Below, piece after piece: positions 45,016 to 57,675 of a DNA stretch of 64,000 nt. Position 1 is the first letter of the stretch, and each line of letters starts with the position of its first letter. Where the stretch lies: NCBI GenBank assembly GCA_010015655.1, contig ML976671.1:76777-140776 (forward strand). The letters run 5' to 3'. Under the pieces are notes generated by a model, which was not told the DNA's origin, made no database searches, and worked only from the letters and a program-made list of their open reading frames with translations. This DNA is from Bimuria novae-zelandiae CBS 107.79. Its lineage: Eukaryota; Ascomycota; Dothideomycetes; Pleosporales; Didymosphaeriaceae. The translations under genes and the position numbers were made by a program.

Positions 45016-45653
45016 GGCGCCGTTATGAGTTTGATGTTACGCGAACAGTGAGTTTGTGCAATCGGTATGTGTGCTCCGTATCCTGGTGCAGCACAACCTA
45101 CGCGGAGTTTTGGCCCGGTGCTTTATATACCGCGTATACGACAAAGAGGTTGTCAAGGTGGATCTTCTCAAAATATTGTTCGAGCTTATGGATGGTGCAC
45201 ATTACGATACAGCAAAGCGCTCGCTTCCGCATGTGTGGCAGCTCATTGATGGGGCCAACTCAGATGTATCGCAAACGCGTCACGTTCGCCCACGCGGCAC
45301 TTCACAAGCATTCGTCAATTCCCGACTCGTTACATGGCATTTACATCCACAAACCCCCTCCAATCAACTCTATTCATCAAATTCTCTCTCATGAAATTTT
45401 CGAAGGACCCACTCTACAAGGCTCAATGGAACGGAGCACGAACAGAGCCTCTTTTGCGGTTACTCGATTGACAATGTATTCAATACCCCCCATAAATTAC
45501 TCACAAATCCAAACAAAAAACCGCCTGAAAACTTCCATACCGTTGAACCTCCCCACAAATTCGTGATCAATCTTCACACCAGGCAAATTTGAACCCCTCG
45601 ACAATAGCCTCACAGCGTCCTCCTGTAGAGGACCAAACCGCCATGATGGCCTC
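45016..45653. other. Intergenic, no gene supported
   Basis: Three overlapping plus-strand frames exist at 45048-45566 but none shows motifs or codon character. The right end leads into a promoter. Confidence 0.4.
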
Positions 45654-45661
45654 TATATAAA
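45654..45661 (+). promoter_or_regulatory. TATA box of the proline-rich repeat gene
   Basis: TATATAAA lies 137 bp before ATG 45798. Between them is a C/A-rich, G-poor leader (CAACAGC, ACAACGAAACAACC), ending in the start context CCACCATG. This is the look of a strong fungal promoter. Confidence 0.6.
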
Positions 45662-45797
45662 GGGGGCTTCCACACTTCTACCGAATAGCCACAACAGCCC
45701 TTACAACGAAACAACCCAGCATCACAACTTCAACAGCATACCACAAATCGTCCAAAGCCTCCCCAGCTACAACTTCATTCAGCACAAACTATCCACC

Positions 45798-46532
45798 ATG
45801 TACGCCCAACTCCTCTTCCCTCGTCCCTCGCCTACCTCCCTTCAGCCGCCGATACCAGTGCGACCACGGCCCAGGCCGCCCCCAGGGCCGACGCCATCGC
45901 CAACCAAGTCCACTCTGTGCCCGAAACCTAGGCCGCGTCCAACCCCCCCAGCACCGCCGCCATCGCCAACCAAGGCCACTCTAGTAGGCAAACCCAAACC
46001 CAAACCCAAACCCAAACCATCCCCTCCAGCGCCACCACCCTCACCAACCAAGGTCTTAATCCTCGTTCCTCCTTCCAGAAAGCGGCCGCACCCGCCTAGG
46101 CCGCGCCCCCAAACCCCAGCACCGCCACCATCGCCAACCAAGGCCACTCTAGTAGGCAAACCCAAACCCAAACCCAAACCCAAACCATCCCCCCCAGCGC
46201 CACCACCCTCACGAACCAAGGTCTTAATCCTCGTTCCTCCTTCCAGAAAGCGGCCGCACCCGCCTAGGCCGCGCCCCCAAACCCCAGCACCGCCACCATC
46301 GCCAACCAAGGCCACTCTAGTAGGCAAACCCAAACCCAAACCCAAACCCAAACCATCCCCCCCAGCGCCACCACCCTCACTAACCAAGGTCTTAATCCTC
46401 GTTCCTCCTTCCAGAAAGCGGCCACCTCCGCCTAAGCCGCGCCCACAACCCCCAGCACCGCCGCCATCGCCAACCAAGTATTTGGGTATGGGGATGGGCA
46501 TGCAGGTGCTTTCGATGGGGATTGTTGTTTGA
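45798..46532 (+). CDS. Proline/lysine-rich repeat ORF of unknown status
   Basis: One exon, 244 residues, preceded by a good TATA box, leader and CCACCATG. The protein is built from 56-residue repeats containing APPPSPTKATLVGKP, (KP)n and VLILVPPSRKRP. No signal peptide or domain is recognised. The +2 frame of the same DNA has a more natural composition (SAADTSATTAQAAPRADAIA, TIANQGHSS, SSFQKAAAPA) but is cut by TAG or TAA once per repeat. The minus strand is also open for 219 codons. So the true product may be a frameshifted relic rather than this Pro-rich protein. Confidence 0.45.
   Translation: MYAQLLFPRPSPTSLQPPIPVRPRPRPPPGPTPSPTKSTLCPKPRPRPTPPAPPPSPTKATLVGKPKPKPKPKPSPPAPPPSPTKVLILVPPSRKRPHPPRPRPQTPAPPPSPTKATLVGKPKPKPKPKPSPPAPPPSRTKVLILVPPSRKRPHPPRPRPQTPAPPPSPTKATLVGKPKPKPKPKPSPPAPPPSLTKVLILVPPSRKRPPPPKPRPQPPAPPPSPTKYLGMGMGMQVLSMGIVV
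45970..46473 (+). repeat. 168-bp tandem repeat, about three copies
   Basis: CCAAGGCCACTCTAGTAGGC begins at 45970, 46138 and 46306, an exact 168-bp period that preserves reading frame. Each unit holds an (AAACCC)n run coding KPKPKP. Units one to three are nearly identical, so duplication or homogenisation is recent. Confidence 0.9.
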
Positions 46533-47414
46533 TCTTCTTACAAGAGAAGATAGGTGGTGATGGGGAGTTGTGGTAATGTCAGGGAAGATTGGGATAGGAG
46601 AAGTGTGAGGAGTGAGGAGTGTGACGGATTGTATAGAGGGAAGGAAGATGGGCTGATGTATATTACGCCGATGGCATACCTTGTATCCCATCGCTGTACC
46701 ATACATAATTATTATTATCTGAGTAGACCCAGAGTTCCTTTCGGTGACGTGATTGATGCAATGCATATACTCGTGATTCCATCGAAAGTAAGAACTTTTG
46801 TACGAGGTCATGAAAAGATACATGTTGGGTATCACCAGGAGAGACTCGCAGAAAATGGTAACAAAAGGTTAGTCTATTACCACTCAACCAGGAAACAGGG
46901 AGACCTACACGATCAGAAACTATAGAAAAGAGCTTTTGTACACGGTCTATCACAAATACACGTCGGGTATCTCTAGGAAAGGACATAATAAGAAAGGGGT
47001 GAAGTAATAGTACTACACCAAAGGAAATAAGGGCATCTATCCGCCCCGGGCCCAAGAAAACCGTGAAAACAGTCAACTAGCCTACCGACCGACGTATAAC
47101 GTGGCAGCCCACATGTGCAGACTATCCGAAGAGATCCGCCCAACCCAGGCTCACGAAGCGCCTTTTGTGAGCTCGGCGACGAGGAAAGTAGAATGTAAGA
47201 AGGAATTGTAGACGAACTGAAGTGAATAATAAACAAAGGAAAGAGAAAACCAAGAACACCGACTCCGGCCAGAGTCGTCAGACCCATCACGACGTGTCCA
47301 ACCTCTTGAACGCCTACGCCCAATTTTGAACATTGCCTCCTCTTCCGCAAGTCCAGTGGTTTCTGACAGTCATATCGGCATCGCAGTCCATGTTCTCGTA
47401 CCTTCATCTGATAC
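46533..47414. other. Intergenic, no gene supported
   Basis: Convergent 3' region between the proline-rich ORF and the Arg/Ser-rich gene. Similar phrases recur near 46811-46840 and 46941-46980 (ATACA.GT.GGGTATC.C.AGGA), an imperfect duplication of about 130-bp spacing. Confidence 0.4.
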
Positions 47415-49847
47415 TCAGTCCTTGTACCCCGGCGCGAAACCCCGGGAGATAGCAGGGCTGCCTGCAAACCCACGATACGGCGGTCCCGGAGGCACATGAA
47501 TCCTCTCGCCCGAAGGTGCAGGTGCAGGTGCGGCCGCCGGTTTTCTGTACGTTTCCTCAACCCAGGTAACAGGTCGACCATCCTCATCAAGACCACGATA
47601 CTTGTACCTGTAAACGTAGCGCTCAACGCTGGCTTCACTGCCCGTGTCGGTAGCATCGTCCGAATCCTCATGCTTGTGGTTTGGCTTCGGCGATGGAGAA
47701 CGCGAGAACGCTCGTCGTACCTTTTCACCAATATCTTTCAGATTACGGGTCGCTTTTCGAAGAGGAGATGGTTCACGAGCTTCACTGCGGGATTCACGGG
47801 TGCGACCACGATTCTCGCTTGTGCTAGGCAACGAGACAGGGGCGCGCCGTCGCCAGTCCTCGACGCGGTTGACGTACTGGATGGTTTCTTCGTCGCCTTG
47901 GCGTCGTCGAGGGTGTGACTGGTCGCGGATGTACTGGCGAGGCGGCGACGGGCGAGGCGATGGCGAATCATCTCGAACAACGAGTTTTTCATACACGTGG
48001 ACAGGTGGTTCAGGCGAGGGGATCTCCTCTACACGACCACGTGGGTAGTGTTGTCGACTACGATGACGATAGACATAGTCATCATCGCAGGTACACTCGT
48101 CGCCTTTGCAAGAAATGCACCTTGCATGGCATTCCCTTGAATGTTCCGCCGGCCTGGAATCGCGAACAAACTGCACTCGGTTCGATCCTACTTCGGGTTC
48201 CATACTGTCGTAGCTTGTGTCCATTGGGTGTCTCGTAGGATACTCAAAGAATTCTGACGGAGACTTGAGGATGCCGCGGGGTGGCGCCGGTGACGGTGAG
48301 CGCGGAAAGCTACCAGGTGGCTGGAACACCGGCGTAAAGGTGCGGAATGCCGAGGGGTGCGAGGCCAGACGGGCCTTAGCATTAGGCGACGGGCTACGAG
48401 GTCGTTCGTACTCTTCCTGACGTCGGTAGTAAGTTCGGACGCCCTCTCCAGTTGGACTGGGGGAGAAGAAGCGGACCTCGCTCCTGGTGCGGCGCCTCAA
48501 GACCGGTGGCGGGCTGCGGTCGGGGCTGCGTTCCGGACTGGCTTCTCGCGTAGAAGGACGATAGCGACTGATGGATCTATAGACAAGACGGCGAGGGCTG
48601 TCGTCTCGCTCTCGCTCTCGTTCTCGCGTACGACCACGATCGTCACCGTTGCGAACCTCGATGATGATCGTCCTGGACGACTCCTTTTCCTCATCGCGCT
48701 TTGCTTTCTCCTTCTCCTTCTCCTTCTCCTTCTCCTTCATCTCCTTCTTCGCCCGCTTCTTACAGCGGCGGCAAGGAGTGTTGATGTGTGCTTGGCCAGG
48801 GATGATGGGATGATGGCGATGGTAGCCGGCTGAGCGCATCTGACCGCACACGCTACAGACATGACAGACTGCCAGTGGAGGGGCATCAGGTGGAGGCCCG
48901 ACGCCCTTCGGTGGCGAGGGGATCCTCACAACATCCGGAGGCGGCCACACTCCGTTGAAGCGCACGCGATTGTGATCCCTCGTGCTCTCGTAGCTCCAGT
49001 CCCTCGGCTTGTGCGTTGACCCACCTTGTTCCTGCGGTGGTCAGTCACTTGCTCGCACGCATACTAATCTCTATTGCACCGTCTTCTCCAATGCAATATA
49101 CATACCGATGCCATTGTGGGTGCGATGCTGTAGCTGTGCCCAAGGTGGCTCTGAGGTGCTGCTGGTTCACCGTACCGATTATGCTGCCATTCAGGATAGT
49201 AGTTCGAGGGAGGAAACTGCGGCGAGGGATTATAATTGCGCGGGAGGCCCGCATAGCCCTGGTGCCTGGCGTGCGGTGGAGCAGGCCCCGGTGGCCCCTG
49301 TGGAACGTACGGCTGTAGTTGTCCGTGCTGTGACAGCGCAGCGCTCGAGGATGGTGCTTGTGGTACCGCAGGAGGTGGAGTCGGGGCCGCAGGAGGGACT
49401 GTCACCCGTGCGAACTGCTGTATATCAGTGGAACGTGCTGGGACAAGCGCGGTGCTAAGTTTGGACAAGTCTATAGGGTACGTGTATGGCGGAGGGAACG
49501 AATAGAGATTAGATGTACTCCTGGCAGGTGGGTTAGCCATGGCTTCTTTACAACAGTCTCGGGCGTTACTATTTGGGAGTAGTGACGAGAGAGAATGAGA
49601 ATGGAACGTACACTGGGCTGACCTGAGGGTATGGCTGACCCGCATACGAATTCTGTAGATCCTGCTGCCCTTGCTGCATTTGGGTAGCATACGCCGCGTA
49701 CTGGTTCTGCAGGTTCGATCCAGGCTGCTGCCATTGTCCTTGCGGCTGCGGTTGCGGCTGCGGCTGCTGCGCGTGCTGTTGCGCATTGTTGCTGCTGTCA
49801 GTGCCATTCATGAAAGCGGCATACGCTTTGCGCGCCTCGGCAGCCAT
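47415..49847 (-). CDS. Arg/Ser-rich disordered protein with N-terminal Gln-rich region and putative zinc-binding Cys/His cluster
   Basis: The gene starts at ATG 49847 (MAAEARKAYAAFMNG) with a Gln/Pro-rich exon to about 49623. The next exon, about 49600-49106, is Pro-rich (acceptor uncertain). A secure intron GTATGT...CCGCAG leads to the last exon 49031..47415. That exon opens EQGGSTHKPRDWSYESTRDH then VRFNGVWPPPDVVRIPSPP and CHVCSVCGQMRSAGYHRHHP with CRRCKKR, a possible zinc-binding knuckle. A coiled KEKEKEKEK stretch and long Arg/Ser/Pro segments follow (ERSPDRSPPPVLRRR). A second Cys cluster is CHARCISCKGDECTC. RS-rich composition suggests an RNA-processing role, which is inference. It resembles conserved fungal hypothetical proteins. 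Confidence 0.65.
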
Positions 49848-50360
49848 GATAGTGTCAGCCGTGGAAGGCACAAGCTTCGCGTCCGTGAGCGAGACCCAAC
49901 TGCGGGTCAAATGAATTGGTGTAACGAGAGTGTGACAGCGAAGAGAGGTGGGGTACGGTAGAGAAGCCGGAAAGTGGTCTGTGGGGTTGAAGGAGGGAGA
50001 AGTTGAAATAACAAAAGAACCTCATTGGGCAAACAGGTAGCACCCAAGAGACCACACGGTGAAGGACGAAATTTGAAGTGACTGTGTATACGGCCCTGCT
50101 CTAGTCCTACCTCAGCCCTACCTCAAATATCGACCGATGCCGCTCCACTCCGATTGCGCCATGACAGTCCTCTTTTACCACCTCGCGCCCCGCCCGCCCT
50201 TACAGAGACCGCGTTCTTATCAGGCCTGCGCTTCAAGACCTACTATCGAACGATAAATGGGAGCTATACTGATTTTATTGCCCCCAACGCCTGCCTGTCC
50301 GGAAACCGGTATACTTTTACAATGCGCAAAATCTACGAGGAACGCTTATATAGTGCATAT
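49848..50360. other. Intergenic between two minus-strand genes
   Basis: Promoter of the Arg/Ser-rich gene and 3' end of STT3. An extra 5' exon of the Arg/Ser-rich gene cannot be excluded (CCGCAG at about 49909-49914 on the minus strand looks like an acceptor). Confidence 0.4.
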
Positions 50361-52827
50361 TTACTCAACCCTCAAAACGCGCGGACCTTTCCGCTTCGAT
50401 GCCTTCTTCTTTTTGTGGCCCTTGTCAAACGACGTGGCACTCTGGTGGTCTCGTCCAAAGTTGTCAGGCTCTTTGACCTTATAGATCCTGATAATCCAGT
50501 TTTCGCTGGTAAACGCCTCCTCAATGGTGCTGAGTTCGGGGCCCTGAGCGGGAAGGCGTGCTCCACGGACTCGGTCGGTTGCCTGGCCGGCCGGGAATAG
50601 CGTTTGGTAGTTGTAGTAGGACATCTTGTACCTGGAGAGCTTGTTAGTAAACGTGGAAAATTATCTTGGCTCTTGACTTACATCAAGCTGTTCTTCATGG
50701 TCGGCGTGGCCTCCTCATCAACGCGGTACTCGCCACGAGACGTGAAAAAGTTGCGCTCCTTGACCTCTTCGGGCCAGATGCCTTCGGCAATACGAACCAT
50801 CCATAGGAACTTGTTGATATCATCACCAGAGTATCCGAGAAGACCTCCGAAAACGACCAAAACGTAGTCAACCTCGTGCTGGCGCATAATCGGGTAGCTG
50901 ACCTCCTCCCTCGAGCTCATCGCCTTACCAACCGTTGCAATGTGAGTGTTGTTCCAAGTGTTATTGTCGACGAGCGTGGGCCTATCGGCCATACCGCCGA
51001 TCTGGTAGCCGTAATCCCACCAGGACATTATCTTGGCGTTGTCTGGAGTGTTTTGCCGAAGCCAGTAGTAGGCCTCACGGTAGTCATCGATGATGTGCTG
51101 GCTACCATCGGGGAGGCGGGAGGCAAGCACGACCGAGGGCGACGAGTACGCGTTAGAAGTGACCCACGTGCAATGTAGGACGAAAAGAAGCAGATAGACA
51201 ACCGACGCTCCAACGACTGTAAGCTTGGAGGCGTACGAGTAAATTCCGACCAGAGGTTGGCGGGTAGAGCGCAGGCCTTCCGGAAGTACTGCCGCCGCAG
51301 CGACCTTTGCAGGGTCAGAGTTGCCGTTCTCGGGCTCAGCCTTTGGTGTCTTGGCATCTAGGTAAGTGTCGAGAATCTGCGAGAAGGCCATAGCGGAAGC
51401 AACGCAGACAATGGGAGTCAGTGTGAGCATCAGACGAACCATGACGCCGGCGAAGTACGAAGCAAGCACAGCGTAGATGACGATGAAAACTTGCTCGTCA
51501 GTCAACTTGCGGAAACACATGTAGACACCAGCAGGGAACAACCAGATCATCATGCTTAGATCGAAGAAGAAGGCGGGCCATGCAGTCGGCTGATGTTCGG
51601 AAACGGAGGCGATGATGGGAATGTGAATCTTGGCGTATCCGGTATCCCAAAGCGAGTAGAAGCGCCCAGTCCAAGGCGCAATGACGCCGCTAACGGTGAG
51701 GAGAACGAGGCCTCCGAGGGCAACGACGAAGATGATGAAGACGAGTGCGCGAAGGAGCGTCTGGAACTGCTTGCTCGGAAGCTGTGTGCGAATCCACTCG
51801 ACACCTCCAACCAGCTGGAGAAGGCCAAAGACACCTATTCCGTTAGCATTTTCCTATGCTCGCTCGTTCGTTTTGGAAAACCTACCCAGTGCAGACATGT
51901 GCTCACTACTCCTGATGGGCAAGAAACCGACAAAGGGAATCTGCATGCTAGCAAGCGTGCCCAGCGCATACCACGAAGTGTAGCTGACGTATAGGCGCGG
52001 GCTGTACCTTCCCATGCAGATGAGCACAAAAGCGTGCAGCGGCAGCAAGTTGGTGATGAAGACATAACCGCCCCACGCCGACACCATGTATCCGTAAAAC
52101 AGCGCCGTCAGTGCGCCCCAGAACATGGATCCATTCTTGACCGCCTTAATCCAGAGGAAGAAGGTGAAGACCAGCAAGAAGATGGCAATGGCCTCGTTGT
52201 CGTAGCTTCCGGCGACGGATCGCGAGATGTAGCCGGGGGTGATGCCCATGAAGGCTGCAGCGAGGAGACCGGCGGAGGGTGACGTGACCATCTCGGAGGT
52301 CAGGAGGTACGTTGCGAGGGCAGTCAGGCCCGAAAACCCGGGCGCGAGGAGCACGCAGATGTTTCGAATGTCGACGGGCAGCGTGAGGAAGCGGAGCAGG
52401 TGGTAGATGGCGCCGCTGGTCACCATCAGACCAGGGTAGAGGGTACCGCCAGTAACTCGTCCGAGCGGATGCCATGTTCCTGTATGCACTGTCAGTGTCG
52501 TGTACTACATACCATCGAGTGGGTGCGAGGGGTGCGTACGGTCGTCGAACCAGTCCCAGAAGCTGTAGAAGCCATTCTGGACCAGGTATTTCGTTGCGCG
52601 AAAGTTGAACCACGGATCAACTGCATTCTTGTTAATTGATGCGTCTTCCACCGCACCGCATTGGAATACGCACACTCGTGGATGATGCTCTCGAAGCGGA
52701 TCACCGAGAACAGACGACTGGACACAGCGGCGCCCGCAATCAGACACAGAATGATCACTCGCAGCAGGCCCCGCGTGTTCCGGCCGCTGACCTGCTTTAT
52801 GAATTGGTCTATCTCGTCGGCCGCCAT
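50361..52827 (-). CDS. stt3: Oligosaccharyltransferase catalytic subunit STT3
   Basis: Five exons, 52827..52674, 52620..52513, 52479..51886, 51834..50682 and 50631..50361, give 759 residues; all four introns keep phase. The first DxD-type motif is in [14 protein letters not shown] just after the first helix. About a dozen hydrophobic helices follow, including [22 protein letters not shown] with the conserved SVAGSYDNE loop. The lumenal signature [10 protein letters not shown] is at residues 556-565, and [16 protein letters not shown] follows. The tail is basic ([10 protein letters not shown]). STT3 transfers the lipid-linked glycan to Asn-X-Ser/Thr in the ER lumen. Confidence 0.97.
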
Positions 52828-53285
52828 GACTGAAGGAATTGGTGGTGGAATTTCAAGAGACGTTGCACTCCAGGCCGCGTCACGAAGCTCCTCCAAAGCG
52901 CGAGCTTAGGACACCTGTATCAATTTACCGAGCCGCCAAGCCGGATGCACGTGCCCGCACCCTTCACTCTACAAAAGTGGGGCACTGACGCATCTACCAA
53001 GGCTCTCACAGGTCCAGTGTCCAAGGAGCTCAATTGAAGTGATCATGTGCATGGTATACATCAAAACTACCTGGGTATCCAAATGTGCACGCTCGAATCA
53101 GTCCTCGAAACCAACGCTATCCACCAGCTATGCACGCTCAAATCACTCCAACATGATGCCGCCGTCCAACCCAACGACGATGCCGTGAACCGGGCAATTG
53201 CCACAAAAATGGTGATGACAGTTCAAACAAGCCCCATACACGCTCCTGAGCCAAGGTCCTTCCCCACACGAGCACTAGAGACCAG
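52828..53285. other. Intergenic, promoter of STT3
   Basis: No gene seen; the open frame on the plus strand has no motifs. Confidence 0.4.
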
Positions 53286-56125
53286 TCAGCGCTGAAAAGG
53301 TAAGAAAAAGGTAGGCTGAGTAACTTACACAGTAGCGATCCACATCCGCCCTACTCCTCTTCGGCACTGGTGGTGGCGCAAACTCCTCGGGTAGCTGTCT
53401 CTTCCTGGATAGGTCGTCGACAAGCGGTATCGACGGCGGTATATCGGGGGGCCTCGGGCACACGTCATGCATTACTTCGCCTGCATCATACGGCGCTGGC
53501 GGGCCATCATCTGGCTCTCCTTCCCCATCATCGTCTCCGTCCTCATCATCGAACTTGGTTCTGTCCATGACCTTCAAGATCTCTCCTTTTGTTTTGCGCG
53601 CCTCGACGCAAAGCCACTCCTCGATGCCCCTCCTCTCCTTGTTGAAGTGCGCGTCTATGTGATCGAACCGCTCATCCCATGCCGCGTTCCGCTTCTCCTT
53701 CAACTTGATGATCGTCTCACAGAACCCGCACCAAAACTGGCCTTGGTAGTTCTTCCCAATCCTACAGGTTTTCGCCTCTTCGGCCACGTCCTCGTCGTCG
53801 ACTTTATGCTCGTTCTTGACGTGCTGACGGAATGGCTCCATGCGATAGAAGAGCTCTCCGCATGGCGTGCCGAGTGTGGACGAAGGGCATTGACAGCGGA
53901 ACGCCTCCATCTGGAAGTGCTGGCTGTTCTCGTGGCGCTTCCAGTCGGATTTCGCGCCGAAGCGTTTGTGGCATTTAGGGTATGTGCAGCCGTAGGGCTT
54001 GGTGTGGCGTTTCATGTGCTTTTTCATGTCGCAGGCTCGTGCGAGTGTGACGTCGCAGTTGGCGCATTGGAACTTGTCCGACGACGAGACTCGTGAAGAC
54101 CGTCGAGCTCGGGAAGTAAATGGAGAGCTCCTGCTTTGCTTGATGAGATTTGATATAGCCTGTGAGGCTTTCATGGCTTCTGCTTTCGTCATGACAGTAT
54201 CGAGTGCGCGCCCTAGGCCGAGCTCATCACTCGAAAGACTACTGCTGCCTGCGACACTGCTCTCGTTCCGACGCTGCTGTGTGGTTCCGGAGAGCACTCG
54301 CAAGACAACATTTTCCAGATCTGTGCCATCAGCGGAAGGGTCCGCTTGATACTCGGCTACCAAAGCCTTGCCGAACTTCTGAAGTGCTACACGCTGCTGC
54401 TCAGCGTGTGTGATCATTTTTTGCTGTTCGGCCTTGGTTTGAGGTGCACTGGAAAGTTGGCGTTGAACTGGAACACTTGGAGATTCCCGGACTGACGCAA
54501 CATCGGCAAGCATCTTCAGGGAATCCTGGCGATTTGTAGAGTCCAAACCTGGTGGTGACAGCGGAGTGGCGGACCTCCTTCCATTGTTGTATGCAAAGCG
54601 AGGATCGGGCGCATTCAAAAACCGATTGCTTTCATCGGGGTTCATCCGGTCAGGTCCCAGTGTGTACTTCTGGGAGCCAGAGTCAAAACTGGCCCAAGGG
54701 TTCTCGTCCTGGTCTGGGGTTAAGCTTATTCCGGACGCAGGATCATCAAGCTCATTACCAGCAGCCTGTCCCTCTATACCAATCCCGGCAAGGATATCGG
54801 CCTGGGCCATTGCCGAAGGGGGTATATGCCCTCGATATGCAGATCTACAGTATTGAGCAATCCTGTCAAATACTCGAGGGTCTTAAATACCTACTTGCGA
54901 ATGAGTTCTTGCTCGTCTTCGTCCTTGTGCATGCGGCTGATATGTTGTTTGAAGTTGTCCAAGCGCGGCCAGATTTTCCCCTTGTTTCGGCAGTGCTCAG
55001 AGGCGCATTGGTAGGAGTCTCGTTCGACTCCAATACGATGAACACTTTTTTTGTGCCTTTGTAGGTCATTGATCGTGGTGAAACCTTTGCCTTGCGCCGC
55101 TCGGCGGCAACCACTGACATCGCACGTGTGTGGCTTGTCATGCTTGAGCATGTGTTTCCTAAACGTGGCACGTCAGCTTGTGCAGTATTGGAATGAAGCA
55201 ATTATTCAAAACATACTTGAAGTCGGAAGGACACTTCGATGTCTCGTTGCACCTAGGACATTTGTATGTACTTTTGTTATGGCTCGTGCTCCGCCCACTA
55301 TATTGCGATGCATGATCCGCAACATACTCTGTCGTCTCGCTTGGTGCAGAGCTGACAGTCAGGTTGGGCATTCGGAACATGTCAGAAGGTAGGTCCTGAT
55401 CTACACGATCGGGCTCATTGCTGATCACTGATTGAGGTGCTGGGGGCTGCGTATAGTACCCAGAATCCGATCCAGCTGGTTTTCGGTACTGTCTATAACT
55501 CATGTTGGGTCCTGGGAAAGAAGAAGCAGCATCAGAATTGGACTGCTCATGACCCGTCAATCTCATTGCGCTCCATGGCTCATCGTGGTGACCACCGTAC
55601 ACGCGCATCATCAGTGGGTCTTCATTGGCAGTACTCTCTTTCCTCCCGCTCATGATATTCATGCCATGATCTACACTCGTCCGTGGGTCTGAGGACGAAG
55701 CCATGCTACCTGTGGAGCTTGCAGTGAAGTCAAAGTTATAGCCAAAGTTAGGAGATGGTATGGGATCCATGTGGCTGGGGCTACTCATGCTCGGACGAGA
55801 TCGGCTTTGTTGATTAGGTACAACCAGGTGGCTCGGGCCCCGGAGATTATTTTCCACTCTGTGGCTGGTGCGTTGTATAGTAGGTGGTAGGCTTGGGTGA
55901 CCATACATAGCAGCAGTCATTGCGGTCGATACAGGTCCCGAGGCACTTGCAACATTGCGTACGGATCCTGGTCCGTGTTGGGCCCACTGCTGATAGCTAT
56001 TGCTCTCCTGAGAGGCGTGTGGGTCAAAGTACTACAAAATTACTACGGGCATCAAGGTACTAAAAGAGGTCGCCACGTACAGTGGTGTATTGAAAGGCGG
56101 GGTAGTCCTCGCTCGGCTGCGACAT
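53286..56125 (-). CDS. Large C2H2 zinc-finger protein 1
   Basis: Five exons, 56125..56081, 56031..55217, 55158..54895, 54844..53329 and 53291..53286, give 881 residues. The tiny first exon is MSQPSEDYPAFQYTT. The N-terminal 270 residues are Ser/Pro-rich and disordered. A finger group follows: YKCPRCNETSKCPSDFKKHM, HTCDVSGCRRAAQGKGFTTI, YQCASEHCRNKGKIWPRLDN, where exon ends fit exactly. A second group at about 560-690 reads FQCANCDVTLARACDMKKHM, YGCTYPKCHKRFGAKSDWKR and FRCQCPSSTLGTPCGELFYR, then FWCGFCETII. The C-terminus is acidic with KRQLPEEF. Probably a DNA- or RNA-binding nuclear protein. The last 6-base exon (CGC TGA) rests on splice consensus only. Confidence 0.82.
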
Positions 56126-57675
56126 ATTGGTGCCTGAAAACGAGTCAGCTCTGAATGTACCTCAGGCCGCAAAGCCCACGTGTGAATCCAAGCGTTCGCT
56201 CGCAGTCCACTCTAACAATGGTACCTACTACAAAATAACGACACTGAGACAGTTGTCCCAACGTCAAGTCGAAAAAACGAACCAACCGCCCAAAGGTAGG
56301 CTGCAGCCTTCAGCCTGATCGTCCGCCTCAATGGTTTGGTAGGGAAGTCACAAGAAGTGGAAAGCGAGCGATGATTGCATTAGTATATTCTTATGCGGCT
56401 CACCGCCCCATGCGCTGACGACCGTCACACGTCGGACCGTAGATTGGAACCTGCTCCGCCGTATAAGTGAGGGACCTCTCGTCGCACGCACGGGCGCCGG
56501 TGTAGGATATGGACCAGTTTGAGCGGGATGCCGGCCCAAGCGACAACGATTTACGTATGTTACCGAGCGACGGACGTGCAATGCTGGCCTGGATCGTGTG
56601 GCATGATAACATGCACGAGGCAAGGCTTCCTAGCCAGATTTGGCGGTGGTGAAGGATAGATGCAGCGCGCTGCGGGCGGCCTCTGCAAGAGGGCACAAGG
56701 CGACGGTTGCCTTGTTGCCAAGAGAGGAGGGCCACCACCAAGCGGAGACCAGCGACAACGCCTGCACGGGTGGCTGTGTCGAGGTGCGACTGCGAATAAC
56801 GAGCGAATGCGAGGTTAGCGTATTTTCTCACATCTATACCGCTCATGGCGGCTTTTGCGCGCATGCAACTGTCATCGATGCTGGAGTGGTGGTTATGGTA
56901 GCCGTGGCCAGGGTTGCTGAGCTTCCTGGCGCCTAACCCAGCCCGCAGCACTCCAACAGCAGTGCACGTCTGCACTCAATAATGCACCCGTATCTAACGG
57001 CGCGCTGGTACCGTCGAGAGCAGAGAGTCGTACATCAGGTAATATCGCCTGCATCCAGCGAGCCAACGAAGCCTTCGCACACTCCATGGGGTAAGGCTGG
57101 TATTCAGCCCTACGTCCAATCGCGCGGCGGACTCAAGCTGAACAGTCACGGCCACATTTACACTTGCCCGTTCCGGATTGTAGTATGCCTCTCAGCCCAC
57201 TGTGCCGACGTGCGTCAGTCATTGTTGGTCGGCCAATCGCTACCTAGGAGCCGCACAAATCTCTCACCGGTGAGCTAGGGGTCTGAGCAGTTGGAAATGC
57301 ACAGCGGGTCCTTCGTAAATTTGCAAGTGCGCCTGGAACAATGGGAGCATGGGTGGTGGTATTGTACCTCGATTCTGAACGTACAGTCGCTCGACGCCGA
57401 TGAAGAGCAAAGAAAGCGAATAAGCGATAGGATGAACGCCTTGAATGCGTCGACGGCCATCATCATGATCATGAAAATCAAGCGTGTACCATCCCTCGGT
57501 GATCGAAACGGTGCCAACTCCAAGAGCCTCTACAAAGAAAGCTCCAACGTGCCATGGGGATATCTAAACGAACAACGAAGGGGAGAGAAACAAAACCAAA
57601 GCAGTGCGATCCCTTCCATGTCGTCCCTTGCTGTCATACAACATCTTGCCGCGGGGAATTCCGATAATCGTAAGC
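56126..57675. other. Gene-poor 1.5 kb between the two zinc-finger genes
   Basis: Promoter of zinc-finger gene 1 and 3' region of gene 2. No supported gene; several short frames are chance. Confidence 0.45.

Noticed and set aside
45985..46015. (AAACCC)n run resembling a telomere repeat
   Set aside because: It recurs inside each 168-bp coding unit, and fungal telomeres are normally TTAGGG/CCCTAA.
45842..46501. 219-codon minus-strand Gly-rich frame
   Set aside because: It is the mirror of the proline-rich tandem repeat; no promoter or motif supports it.
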